A stretch of 64,000 nucleotides of DNA from Unio delphinus (GCA_029339505.1 JAQISU010000233.1:3582001-3646000), one strand, 5' to 3'; shown: positions 7,735 through 19,375, counted from the first letter of the stretch. The notes: generated from the sequence alone by a model not told the origin. Translations and numbers: made by a program.

Positions 7735-10265
7735 TAGCAAGGGGCTCGAATTTTGAATTCCATAAGAAGGTGAAGATATTTCTATTTATTAAAATTTCAT
7801 AGTGTTTAGGTAGATCCGTCACGGTTGCAGTATACCAGATTTTGCTGCAAGCTAAAAGATTAATAACGTGCGACTTAGAAATAAGAGGTAAATTTCTACG
7901 TTTCCATAGTAATAGTGTATTCGTAAGTTTAGTAACATTTTTGTTCCAGTGATCATCGTTACTTAAATTGTTGCCAAAATGAAAACCTACAATTTGTTTC
8001 CGTCAATCCAAGAAATGCCAAAAGGGTGATCACTGCGGTTACGCTATTTTCCCATGAACATACCGTTTGATTTGCTGTAATTTATCTTAGCGCCAGAAGT
8101 ACGATCGTACATACGAGACCAAAATAAATACCGTTCGATCGATTTATCCGTGCAACAGAAACCTGTACTATCATCCGCATAAAGGGAGATCTTACAGGCC
8201 TCTGTTGCCCCTTGCACTTGAATACCTATAATTTCTGGGTCGTTTCGAATTTTAATTGCAAAAGGCTCGTACACTATTATATATAAAAGGGGGGAGAGAC
8301 TGCAACCTTGACGGACTCCTCTTGAAATGAAAAAGGGGGCCGAAATAAAATTATTAACTATAACTGATGAACTAATATCAGTATAGAAAATTGAAATCCA
8401 ATTAATAAAATCAGGGTGAAACCCAAAAGACTCCAATGTTTTTAACATAAATTTTTAATTTACCCTATCGAATGCCTTTTCTTGATCTAACGATATAAAT
8501 GCACATGATAATTCTTTTTGTTCTATAAAATCACAAATATTTCGTATAAGGTGACCATTATCAAAAATAGATAGACCCTTAACTCCACATGTTTGATCTA
8601 TGTGTATTATTTTGGACATAACATGTCCAAGTCTATTAGTGATAATTTTAGATAAAATTTTGTAGTCTAAATTTAATAGGGAGATAGGTCTCCAATTTTT
8701 CATATTGTTTGAATTTTGAGGATCCTTACATAATAAAGTAATATAGGATATTTTTTTGTGAATCGGACATAGTGTTCCATTCAAAGATTAAATTGTATAA
8801 GCGGATTAGTGTGTCGCCTAAATATTCAAAGAACGTGACGTAAAATTATTTTGTGAGACCGTCAGGTCCTGGTGATTTATTTGGTTTCATCATATTTAAA
8901 GATTTCAAAATTTCTGTTTTAGTAATAGGTCTAGTAAGGAATTGATTGTCTTCAGCGTTTAACTGAGGCAATCCAGTTAAAAATTCTTTAAATAATTCTT
9001 CATCAATAGGTTCGGAGGTAAATAAATTTGAATAAAACTTTTCAAAGCATTTTAAAATATCAGCACTAGAATTATAGGTCACGTTATTATATTCAATTTC
9101 AGTAATGGTTTTCTGGGAATCCTTTTTATTTTCTGATTGAAAAAAGAATTGGCTCGGTTTTTCATTGTTGTCTAAAATTTTTGCTTTACTTCTAATTACT
9201 GATCCTATATATTTTTCATTTTGCAATTTTTTGATGGCCATCCGGAGTTCTTGTAGTTGTAAGAAAAGTTCTTCTTTATTAGTTGAATCATATTTTTGTC
9301 TTAGATATTGGTATTTTCTTTTCAAAGATTTAATTTCAAGGTTTTTCATTTTTGAGAGTTCTTTCGAATATCGGACAATCTCTTCTTTAAATTTGAGTTT
9401 TAGTTCATCCCAATATTCTAACGTGAGGTTATGATGTTTTAGTTCTCTCTGAATTAATTCCGTAATAAGCATTCTTAATGTGGTGTGGTTTAAAAGCGAG
9501 TTGTTGCATTTCCAGTATCCAGTACCATAGGATATTAATGAGTTGGAAGTTATACTTAAAATTACTGCATCATGATCAGATTGAGTGAAGTTTACAATTG
9601 TCGAATTAAGGATGAAATCTGCTATGTTTTTAGAAACATATATTCGGTCTAGCCTGCTTGCTAAAAGTGGTAATGAGGGGTCTAGTGTGTTTCTATACCA
9701 TGTGTACCTTTTTGCTGAGGGGTTCAATTTACGAAAAGTATCGATTAATTTAAAATTGGATATAAGAGATCTTAATGCTTGGATGGACTTATCGCTGTAA
9801 TTAGTGAGATTATGTTGACCAGTTAAAAATGTGAATAACGAATTAAAAAATTCGCTTTTTTCCGAATCGGGAATAGGGCCATATATATTTAAGGCACGGT
9901 ATGGTATATTATTGCACTGGAAGTCAGCGCAGATTATTCTACCATCATGATCAGTTTCATATTTAAGGAAAGTTATATTAGGATTAAAATTAATAATAGC
10001 GACACCAGATGAACGACTCGAGCCAAAACTCCATATTGCATCACAACATTTTAATTTATTCTGAATTTTTGAAGTAAGGGTTCTTTTTTCTACATGAGTT
10101 TCTTGTACAAAAAACAAGGTCAATATGATAAGAAGATACCAAGTTTCTAATCTCGTATAGTTTTTGATCTGTGTTAGCTCGAAGGCCATTTATATTTAAT
10201 GTAAGGATATTAATTTTACTCATTTGTTTGTTATTGGAGTGGCATGTCCAGAATAAGTTAAACAT
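7735..10265 (-). pseudogene. LINE B ORF2: APE endonuclease plus RT, broken
   Basis: The start region (10265) holds NINGLR. A one-base T insertion near 10108 shifts frame before VQETHVEK. The endonuclease runs to SDHDAV; the long intact frame 10189-8849 covers endonuclease, linker and the RT block KSPGPDG. The frame is broken between 8848 and 8785. RT continues with NWRPISLLN and LDQEKAFDRV, a nonsense codon follows at 8455, then GVRQGCSLSPLL and the catalytic YADD at 8170-8181. After 8044 the frame decays, and the C-terminal zinc region is deleted. The enzyme would perform target-primed reverse transcription; this copy is inactive. Confidence 0.88.
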
Positions 10266-10696
10266 CGTTCATACATGTAAGACATAACTGCTACGCATTT
10301 TGGTGTACGAGGCAAGTCAGTCTGAGCTGAGATGAGTAGAGTTCAATGTATATGTAGATACTTTTCATTACCAGAACTGACTTATAAAATAATAACAAAG
10401 TAGGGGAGGGTGTATAGTTAAGGGTTAAAAAATAATTGATGAAAAGAAATAAAATTCTACATATGTTATATATGTTTTGAAAAGAATAAAATTGATATTT
10501 TAAAGATAATGACATATTATAATGAATTGAAATAAATGAACCTAATAGGAATGAAAAATAACTTATCTCCTTTAATCCGTTTGGCGTATTCATTGTCTGT
10601 TTTCCTGTCCTTATATATGTCCGTTCCATTGTATATCCTTCATTGTCCGTGGTCGTTCCAGATTGTTTAGCATATATTTCACAACTTGATGTTAAC

Positions 10697-12730
10697 AAAA
10701 TTTATACAAAAGCAAAAGAATACCGGAAAATAAAATTTCTGATTTTCTCAATAAAATAAATCTTCCTCTTATATCTAATGAAAGTAAAGATTTATGTGAC
10801 CAAAAGATAGAAATACATGAAATAGAAAAGGCCATAGATAAATTATCCAAAGGGAAAGCTCCTGGAATTGATGGCATTAGTGCTGAATTCTACAAAAAAT
10901 TCAAAACACCTCTATTACCCATTTTGGAAAAATTATACAACAAAATATTCGAATCAGAAATAATGACAAACACAATGAGGACTGGAATTATTACTTTATT
11001 ATATAAAAATAAAGGTGAAATCACCGATTTGAGAAACTGGAGACCAATATCACTACTAAATATAGACTACAAAATTCTAAGTACAATTCTAGCAAATAGA
11101 CTATCAAACACATTAAATGAAATAATTATGGGAAACCAATCATGTGGTGAAAAAGAAAGACAAATCTCAGATAACATTTTATCCATCAAAACAACTATCG
11201 AGTATATGGAAACAAATCAACAAAATGGTGCTTTGATATTATTTGATCAAGAAAAGGCTTTTGACACAATAGAAATTAACTTCATAATTGAAACCTTAAA
11301 AAAGAATGGATTTGGCCCCAACTTTATTCAATGGATTAGTATCTTATACTACCAAATACAATCTAAAATCCAAATAAATGGAGCACATACAGCTCCTTTC
11401 CCTGTCAGAAGATCTGTAAGTCAGGGATGCCCAATTTCGATGCTATTATACATCATTGGTATAGAAACTCTAAATAACACAATTCAAAATGATGATATGA
11501 TTTCGGGTGTTAAGATACCCAACTCATCGAAGGAGATTAAAACCTTTCTACATGCAGATGATATGACAAATTTTATAACAACTGAAATTTCTTATAATAA
11601 TCTGATTAGACAATACACAAATTTCAGCCAGGCTTCTGGCTCGGAACTTAATAAAGAAAAAACTGAGATACTATTGATTGGAAATTGGAAATATAGAAAA
11701 TATCTTTCACTCCCTCATGAAAAAATAAAAACTAGTGTTAAAGTACTAGGTGTTTTCCTAGGAAAAATAATAAGACTTTAAATATAAAACAAATGTTAAA
11801 CAAAATTCAAAAGCATAAAAATATCTGGAATTCAAGAGAATTCCGTTTTATGGAAAAAATACATATAGCAAAAACATATTTATTCAACTCCATTTGGCAT
11901 GAGTTTAATATAATTGATTTTGGTATCTTTCATTTTCAAAAAATAGAACAGTCAATATACAAATACTTTTGGAAAACTGTCCACAAATTGAAAAAAACCT
12001 CACTTCAACTTGATAAAATGAAAGGTGGACTAAATCTACCAAATCTCAGACTTAAACAAGAGTCCATTTACCTACACAGATTAAACTCTTTAGAATTTCC
12101 TATCAAACACCCATGGCAAGGAATTTATATTTATTGGTTTGGCTTTTCCTTGTCCCACAAAAAAGTATTTATAATAATAATAAACTTATGAAAACCTTAA
12201 ACCCTCCTAATATGATGAGCAGACAAATTAAAACCATTCGATATTATAAAAATCAAAATATGGCATGGCAACTAAAAACACCTACGGAAATATATAATGA
12301 CATAAAAAATATAAAACCATCAAAACACAGAATTGAAGTATTAAATCCAGCACTTAACTGGGAAACTATATGGAAAAATTGGTCAAAAATTAGACAACCC
12401 CAAAAAGCTAATTTGATGTTTCAATATCTTCGTGATATCTGGTGGACTGGGGATGTAGCTTATAAAAGGAAGATTATTAGAAAACTCCCAAAATGTCCTT
12501 TATGTAAAAAATATGTTGATAGTAAAAACCACTTAATTTTAAAATGCAAAACTTTTAACTTGAAAAGGGAAATAATTATAAATAAAATTAACAATCAAAT
12601 GGATACTTTTAATAATAATATGCTATTGTATACTAACCAAATTGTAGATAAAGATCTATATAACGAGATTATAAAATACTTAATTGATATAATTTCAACG
12701 AGGAATAAACAGACTTGGGTACTAGGATAA
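10697..12730 (+). pseudogene. LINE D ORF2: RT plus C-terminal zinc motif, broken
   Basis: The in-frame reading starts at the junction without a start codon. RT landmarks are GKAPGIDGIS (10855s), NWRPISLLNIDYK (11035s), LFDQEKAFD (11240s), SQGCPISMLLY (11420s) and HADD at 11551-11562, where most LINEs have an aromatic residue plus ADD. A one-base loss near 11765 (A run) shifts frame into MLNKIQKHKNIW. A second frameshift near 12165 leads into the last frame, which carries C-x2-C-x8-H-x4-C (CPLC..H..C) near 12494-12545. The copy is non-functional. It is a different family from LINE A/B. Confidence 0.85.
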
Positions 12731-12746
12731 TGTAAAATCCTTTATT

Positions 12747-13331
12747 TGTTCTTCTATCACTCTACACACTTTAGAAACTTAGCTCCATCTCTCATAAAAT
12801 GTACTAACTATCCATATCTGTTCTTCTCTCATTCCTAACATACTTTAGAAATCTAGCTCTCCCACGTAAAAGTGCACTAACCAGAAACTACACTACCTTA
12901 TATCATATTCAAATTGCTTTTCTAAATCTACCAAGCTCAAATTTTACTATGTTACAGTTTCCAATCCTGCTAACGGTAAAATCTACAGCGGGAATACAGG
13001 TCACTGATAGAACAATTTCCCACGCCTGAGCAACCACGTGATGTCTTCACACAGACTCTTCTCTCCTAACTGACAACCAACTCAAATCCTTCAGCACCTA
13101 GCAATTAAGCGACTTGAAACAATCATTTGACCAAATCAAAAACCAAAAACATCTGTCTCATGGTCCAACACTAGACCACGTGACCATTTAGAAATTCCAT
13201 TCATCAATTAGTACAATCCGCTACGGAATATAACTCACTGATAGAACAGTTTCACACGCCCGAGGCAACAAAACCAAATCTTCCAGCACTTAGCAATCAC
13301 GTGATCTGTAATAAACAATTGACCACATGAC
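12747..13331 (+). repeat. Duplicated segments in the LINE D 3' region
   Basis: Segment 12747-12809 resembles 12818-12881 (GTTCTTCT...ACTTTAGAAA...ACTAAC). Segment 12991-13133 resembles 13222-13331 (CACTGATAGAACA, CACGCC, CAGCAC.TAGCAAT, CACGTGAT). There is no coding content. Confidence 0.65.
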
Positions 13332-13614
13332 AATTACAGTATAATAATTGTATTAATTCTAGCTTTAAACAAACTCAACTATTATAATAAACATTTATTT
13401 AAGAATTAACATAATTTTTAAACTTATAAAGAATTAAACAAGATAGCTTGCTACAAACATCTTTTTCACTAATATTACATCTTAAATAACCCAGTAAAAG
13501 GCCAGGCGGCCTCATCATCGAATCCGCAATGGCACTCCGCCTTAATCTATAAATGATGCAGTGACCTACAAGCAGGAGTCGCATTTTGACTATGATTTCA
13601 GTAAATGTCGGGCT

Positions 13615-13615
<1 letters not shown>
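13332..13615. other. AT-rich stretch, nothing recognised
   Basis: Neither strand shows a coding signal. It may be the end of the LINE D 3' UTR. Confidence 0.4.

Positions 13616-13684
<69 letters not shown>
13616..13684. repeat. (TA)n microsatellite
   Basis: Pure TA dinucleotides; 14 bp shorter in unit 2. Confidence 0.97.
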
Positions 13685-13687
<3 letters not shown>

Positions 13688-14719
13688 GTAATATTATACT
13701 AAGACAAAGGAGCCAGTAAATTATTTGAAGAATACAACAAAGAATTCTTACTAACATCTTAAATTTCCACTAATTATATAAGACAGTCTTCAAGCCACTC
13801 TTGTTTTGTTTTTACTATATAATATCACTTATTTTGTAAAAACATAGGGAAAGCGAATGGAAAATTATTATTCCTTAGTGCTAAGGCACTTAAATATTCA
13901 AAATTTTCCAAAAACAGACTAAGGCCTCATGAATAATTTACCATAAACATAATAGTTTACTCAAAACTATATCAAAATTATTTTCAGGATTTCATGTTTA
14001 CGACTGGAACGATTTTGACCACCCGAAGACTAAAGATAAAACATATCACTTCTAGACATTCTTTTTATCTAAAAATGCCACAGCATTCAAAGGAATCAAT
14101 AGAAAACATAAATACATAAACTATCTAAATAAACAATTTGCACTTTTTGAAAGCATTATTGATTTAATGGGCTTTTTTCAAAATTTCCAAATAACACTAA
14201 ATACTATAAGGTCTAAGGGAAATAACTCTTATAAAAAATTTGACCTAACTAATGCTGTCCAACATAACAACATGCAAACATACAATCTAAAAACACAATT
14301 TTGCACACACAATGGACAAACTTGACTTTGGCAAAGTCAACTGGGAATAATTTCATATAATATAATAAAATAGTTAAAACAGGAGTGGAAATTGGCCCTG
14401 GAATTTTAATAATTCTAACGGAAAGAGTACAATCCTAAGTTTAAGGAACAAGACTGTATAGAAATCTTTAAGCTCTGTGGCACTGGGAGAGAAATCGAGA
14501 GTATTATCAGTCGAAATTCCTTTTTGGGTAATGTAACTACTATAAATTTGATGAACAAAGCAAAGATCAACCGTCGCCAATTTATTTAAATAAAATAAAA
14601 TTAAAGACACGAAAACATACACTATTTTACATACATGGGGTGGACAGGGCTCCATAGCACTATATATATACATTTCATAAATGACGGTGTTCCTCTTACG
14701 ACTCAAACCAGCTGCATGT
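13685..14719. other. Non-coding spacer, nothing recognised
   Basis: AT-rich, with short frames only and no motif on either strand. Confidence 0.5.
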
Positions 14720-14772
14720 GCTGGGGAGAGACACGAGGATCAACACCCCCCCCCCCCCCCCCGGTTCTTCTT
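14720..14772 (+). pseudogene. Decayed U1 5' part with poly-C expansion (tentative)
   Basis: CTGGGGAGA..AC..GGATCA.C, a C run of about 17, and then GGTTCTTCTT line up with the U1 nt 9-45 fragment at 6915-6955, with losses. The position relative to the following 450-bp repeat is the same as at 6907, which is the main support. Confidence 0.4.
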
Positions 14773-15209
14773 CTTCTTGTCCTTCGGCTTCGGTCGAAAA
14801 AAAATGCCCCGCTGTGTGCAAGTAGTAATTCAGAAGAGTATAATTAACACACAGATAAAAGACTATGCAGAAAAACAGTTTCAACTGTTAAACTTAAAGG
14901 TTAAGCATGAAATTGTTCAACATTTTCAAACAAATATGGTTGATGTATATATACTGTTCATTTACTTCGACTGCACTTTTAAATAATGCAACCCTTCCTA
15001 TCTATATTATAATTCAATTAATATTTATGTTCCTGTTAATTTTACTCACATCATAAATTTGTTCTTGTTTTTAGTAAAATACAAAAACATATTTAGAATT
15101 TAGTTGCGAATACATTTTTGAACGGCATGATAGCTTCTGGGTGTCACGACAAAACAAATTCTACCTATAGCTAATTTAAAAATCAATTTTTTTTAAAATT
15201 TGATTTATT
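14763..15209 (+). repeat. ~450-bp repeat, copy 2
   Basis: A close match to 6946-7407 with few substitutions and small indels. It is again flanked on the right by an inverted U1 3' half. Confidence 0.88.
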
Positions 15210-15302
15210 AGGGGTTAGCGCGAACGCAAACCCCAGAAAAAATTACGCTCCCACCCCCATTTGGGGTGAGTCACCCACATTTTGGGTGATCGCAAAGGTC
15301 AG
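15210..15302 (-). pseudogene. Second U1 snRNA 3' part, decayed
   Basis: The minus strand shows CTGACC, TTGCGATCACCC, AATGTGGGTGA and the terminal TGCGTTCGCGCTAACCCC. A local duplication of about 20 bp (CCCATTTGGGGTGA / CCCACATTTTGGGTGA) lies in the stem-loop III region. U1 nt 40-69 are not clearly recognisable; the sequence beyond CTGACC diverges. Confidence 0.85.
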
Positions 15303-15321
15303 TATTTTCTACATACGAATG

Positions 15322-16923
15322 TTTTTTTTTTTTTTTTTTTTTATTTTTCATAAAATCTTTATTCAATATTTACATATTAAATTATACAAATGATAGTCAA
15401 AACCCCCACCAGCACCCGTCACTCATACACACATTTTCACCACACTCACTACATACAGACATTTAAAAAACACTTATATTTACACATAATAGTAGAAACA
15501 TGTAATAAAGATATATGAGTAAGAAAAATATTGAAATTATCTATTAATTATAATGCAAGAATATATATGCACACCACTTCACATTCGCACAAAAGTACAT
15601 AGTATTAGAATACAAAAATGATATACACATTTTGTTTGCAAAAACATACAATAAATGGATACAATTTGAAAAGTTATTGAAATTATTGTTTAATTATAAT
15701 ATTGAAGCCGAGCAAAAACAAGAGAGAGAAAGGTAGCACGTGCAGCCTGAGGCACCGTGAAGACCGGCAGACGTGGATTAAAAATAGCGATATACGGAGA
15801 TTCAAGGATTATGTGTAACTGGATTTATCAAAGAGAAAAGTAATATAACGTTAGTCTAAGCTTATATCTATTACTAGTTCAAAATTATAAAGGGAACAAA
15901 ATAGTCCGGCTAAACACCATTTGTCTATAAAATGAACGATATTAAGTCTATAAAAGTCAGTTTTGATTCTACATTTTAAACGGGATAAGAAGAAGGATAA
16001 CAAGGTGTTACTGGTTACCACTTCTTTATGGAAATATGCTTGTATACGTTTAATCCATATAGCATATTTATATTCAGCACATAATAAAAGGCACAAGTCC
16101 TCGAATTCAGGTTCCGAGAACGAGGCCCCATTCGGGATAAGACCGAATTTAAGGAAAGTGTAAAAGGTATTGAAAGAGTTTCTTGAGAGTTTTTTCAACC
16201 ATTTAATAATCAAATGCTGTAAAGGAAGTATTAATTTACACTCAAAAAATAAATGATCGGTGGTTTCTATCCCCCCGCAAAAACTGCATAACTTTGATCT
16301 AGAAATTTTCTTTAAGAACATGTTGTAATTTACTGGTAAAATATCATGTATGGTTTTAAAACATACATCACGAGTGATGGGGTCTAAAAATTTATTGTGC
16401 AAGTTTTTCCATATATTGTCAAAATTTAAATCATATAATTTAGTTATTTTGGGCTTAAGGGTATAATTTCGTAATTGTCGTTGGTAAAAAATGTTTGTAG
16501 GAACTTTGCCAAAACAAAGATCAGGATTATTTTGATGAAAAGTTTTAAAAATGGTTATGCAGTTTTTATAAAATTCAGGTACATGAAGCGTATGAGTAAA
16601 TTTATTAAGGCCTAAATTGGGGTTGAAAAATCTTAATTGTAAACCTATCCAATATCTTGCAAAATCTTTCCACTTGGCTGAAAATTCATCATCGAGCAGT
16701 TTTTGTATATGTTGTATACGTATTGATTGTATTTTACATTTCAGATGTATAATATTCAAACCCCCATCACAAAGGGGATTGACACTTACTGCCCTAGCAA
16801 GGGGTTCAAATTTTGAGTTCCACAAAAAAGTGAAAATACTTCTATTTATTAAACATTCGTAATGTTTAGGTAGGTCAGTCACGGTTGCAGTATACCAAAT
16901 TTTGCTGTACGCTAAAATATTTG
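15322..16923 (-). mobile_element. LINE C, 5'-truncated Tx1-like insertion, present only in unit 1
   Basis: The poly(A) tail (T run from 15322) and the 3' UTR start match LINE B's 3' end (TTTTTCATAA..TCTTTATTCAATATTTACATATTAAA). In unit 2 the flanks 47915 and 47931 are separated by only 15 bp, which are missing here. I see no target-site duplication. Similarity to LINE B in the shared C-terminal block is visibly lower than that between A and B, so this is another subfamily. Confidence 0.95.
15851..16923 (-). pseudogene. LINE C ORF2 C-terminal region, open but 5'-truncated
   Basis: This is an uninterrupted frame of about 357 residues up to the insertion edge. It covers the region after the RT catalytic domain, beginning in the block with LPKHYE and FLWNSKFEPLARAV. 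The C-terminal zinc motif is C-x2-C-x7-H-x4-C (CSFC...H...C), near 16240-16290. There is no RT catalytic core or endonuclease, so it is a remnant. The unbroken frame fits a recent insertion, in line with its absence from unit 2. Confidence 0.88.
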
Positions 16924-16967
16924 ACAAGTCTTTTACATAACTTAGGATAGAGTCTAACTGCTTTTAT

Positions 16968-17220
16968 TTATATAGTCAGAAAAGTTGAACAAGAATGAGT
17001 GTGTCTGTCTTTCATACAAAATTTGTATCTTTATTTAATAAATAAGCAAGAAAACTCTTTAAAGAACAAAATATTACAATTTGTGAATAAAATTATTTAT
17101 TTTGTTTTCATCGGTTTTATCAGAATTGACTTTAACGCTTGAATAATATGTTATTCTTTGAAACTACTGATCATGCTATGCTAATAGGACCAATAAGCAC
17201 ACTATTATACTATTTATAGT
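16968..17220 (-). repeat. Inverted repeat, arm 2 (~253 bp)
   Basis: This is the reverse complement of 2713-2970. On the outer side both arms lose similarity at about the same base (17220 and 2713). Confidence 0.85.
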
Positions 17221-18141
17221 TTTACAGCTTGTGGTAATCTGGTTGCTCAAGGGACATAACTCTTTAATACACTGAGACTAACATAGAAGGTTTTATGTAT
17301 GTGCCCCTGCTTCAAAGTTAAAGCCAACATGTACACTTGAGATGGAGTTGCAAGAAATAAAAACTGTCCGTAAAAAATATAAAATAAATTTATAGAATTT
17401 TAAAGTGGCGTTTGTAAGAATAATTTAAAAGATCAACTTAAAAGCCCATATTGTACCCCCATAGTGTACTCCAAGCAAACTAAGATACATGGAGACCATA
17501 CAATCAAGATAAGACGTTTATGGTTTCCTTGTATCCAAGGTCAATAGCTAAAAATCGCTGTTATGTTTTGGGCACTGTCATGTGGGGATGGTGGGCCTAG
17601 TTTGGTTGGCAGAAAGATCACAGGCTTACTCCACATTTGATGATTAAATGCAATGTTGTATAAAGAACCATGTCTCCTTTTATAATTATTCTTCAACCAA
17701 CGCCAATTAAATAAAGTGGTTCTGAAACTGACACATTTCCATCCTAAATTACTATTATATCTATTTCAAATAAAAATATGCTTTTAATGGGACACTAAAT
17801 ACTATACTTCAAAACATCAATGATGATTTGGAAAAAAATGAGTTTCTTTCACAAACAATTGGATTTTGTTAACGTTATGTAAAGTTTTTCAGTGATAATA
17901 AAATATTCTTGACGAGTCTAAATTGCATAAGAAATGAGCCAAACTAGATCAGAAAATCAAATTCACAATGAAAATACTGAGAGACATACATAGAAATAAT
18001 AATCATTTTACTGTATTTACCTAATTAATGCCCATCACTCTAAATAATGCCATCCTCCCAAGACCTGTACTTTTCAATACACATCTGCTTTAGATCCATG
18101 ATTACAACAAAATAATGTATCAGTCTAAATTGATCATACTC
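17221..18141. other. Non-coding spacer, nothing recognised
   Basis: No supported frame, RNA or repeat on either strand. Confidence 0.5.
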
Positions 18142-18455
18142 TTACAATGTATATATCAATGTATAAATTACTAAAGTCACAGGTACACATGTAGTGTTAA
18201 ATGTTACAATGTATATACCAATGTATAAATTACTAAAGTCACAGGTACACATGTAGTGCTAAATGTTACAATGTATATACCAATGTATAAATTACTAAAG
18301 TCACAGGTACACATGTAGTGTTAAATGTTACAATGTATATATCCATGTAAAATTACTAAAGTCACAGGTACACATGTAGTGTTAAATGTTACAATGGTAT
18401 ACATGTATATCAACGTAAAATTACTAAAGTCACAGGTACACATGTAATGTTAAAT
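18142..18455 (+). repeat. 62-bp minisatellite, five copies
   Basis: Units start at 18142, 18204, 18266, 18328 and 18389. Each holds TTACAATGTATAT, TTACTAAAGTCACAGGTACA and CATGTAGTG.TAAATG. Unit 2 has six copies. Confidence 0.95.
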
Positions 18456-19107
18456 ATGATTCAATAGGTGGGCTGCAAGTTCAAATATGTACCAGTCATA
18501 CTTCAACATGCCTCAGGTGGGAAAATATATCAATTGAACATTTGAAATATACATGAACTGATATTTGCAAAGACTCAATGCAAAACGACCAACATATGTA
18601 CATGTGGTCATTATAAGAGTACATGAAAAGAACAACTTTAGCTTTCATGAGAGTACACTTATAAATGTCCCACCCCTTTGGAAATATCTAACCACCAGGG
18701 TGCATTAATTAGGTATTATAGATATATTAAATGAAATCTGTGATGATGAAATGAAATATTCTACTACTTTCTGAAATACATTTTGTTATTGACTGTTCTG
18801 ATGCTTCCTCTCAAATATGATGATTGTAGATACATGAACACATTTTACTGTTAGTCACTTTTTAATTACTGACTTTAGTTTTTACAACAAATCTAAGTAA
18901 ATATTACTTGCTGACAATGATATATTGTCCCAAAAATTGAAATGGCTGGACTGACTTTATATTTTAAAAAAAAACTAGAAGAGACAGTAAATGAGATTTG
19001 TGATGCACACAATAGTATATAACACATAAATATTTGAATTTTATCAACAGTCACATTCGTTGATCACATTAATTAATGAACTGCTTCAAACCCTTTTTTT
19101 TAATAAA
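18456..19107. other. Non-coding spacer, nothing recognised
   Basis: AT-rich sequence without a supported gene. Confidence 0.5.
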
Positions 19108-19375
19108 TAATGGCAATCCAGTTTGTGATAAATGTAATAAGGGATGGTTTGTATCTGAATGCCACAGATAATACCACCTTGTGAGAAATATGCATAACCA
19201 GCCAAAACCAGATAGTGCGAATCTTATCCATCCTGATTGTACATGCAGTACGCCATTTGCACAGTATGTTCATCACGTTCCTTTACTGCAGATGGGATTC
19301 TGCCAACAAGAATTTTGCAAACTGTTAAGAGTCCATGCTCTTAAAATAATTAACAGAAAAGACAGAAAAGGGTGA
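19108..19375 (+). pseudogene. Cys/His-rich decayed frame, unidentified
   Basis: One reading frame runs from about 19108 to the stop after 19375, interrupted by one TAA at 19168-19170. Cysteines and histidines come in clusters: VCDKCNKGWFVSECHR before the stop, then DCTC, HHV, FCQQEFC. The spacing hints at a zinc-binding domain, but I do not recognise a family. It may be a fragment of an old mobile element or a lost exon. Both units carry it unchanged. Confidence 0.25.

Larger units (their letters stand above)
7531..10696 (-). mobile_element. LINE B, Tx1-like, inserted at U1 nt 40
   Basis: The minus-strand 3' end is a poly(A) (T run at 7531-7538) joined to U1. The element lacks most of the ORF2 C-terminus, replaced by a microsatellite at 7677-7727. 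It contains endonuclease and RT, then the ORF1-ORF2 spacer, and stops at GTTAAC (10691-10696), exactly where ORF1 would begin in LINE A. In the region shared with LINE A the two are nearly identical, so both are recent members of one family. Confidence 0.88.
10697..13600 (+). mobile_element. LINE D, second L1/Tx1-type LINE, 5'-truncated
   Basis: The plus-strand element opens in the pre-RT region immediately after LINE B's GTTAAC, giving a head-to-head join. It has RT and a C-terminal zinc motif, ending coding at 12730. A 3' UTR with duplicated segments follows; no poly(A) was found, so the 3' limit is approximate, before the (TA)n at 13616. Confidence 0.8.

Noticed and set aside
14374..14706. 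110-codon minus-strand frame
   Set aside because: AT-rich, no recognisable domain, ordinary codon content for chance; treated as spacer.
2713..17220. Polinton/Maverick-type giant transposon with terminal inverted repeats
   Set aside because: No DNA polymerase B, integrase, ATPase or capsid-like genes lie between the arms; the interior is LINEs and U1 pieces.
18142..18455. Regular ~62-bp repeats resembling a CRISPR array
   Set aside because: The repeats are contiguous without unique spacers, no cas genes exist, and the window is eukaryotic.
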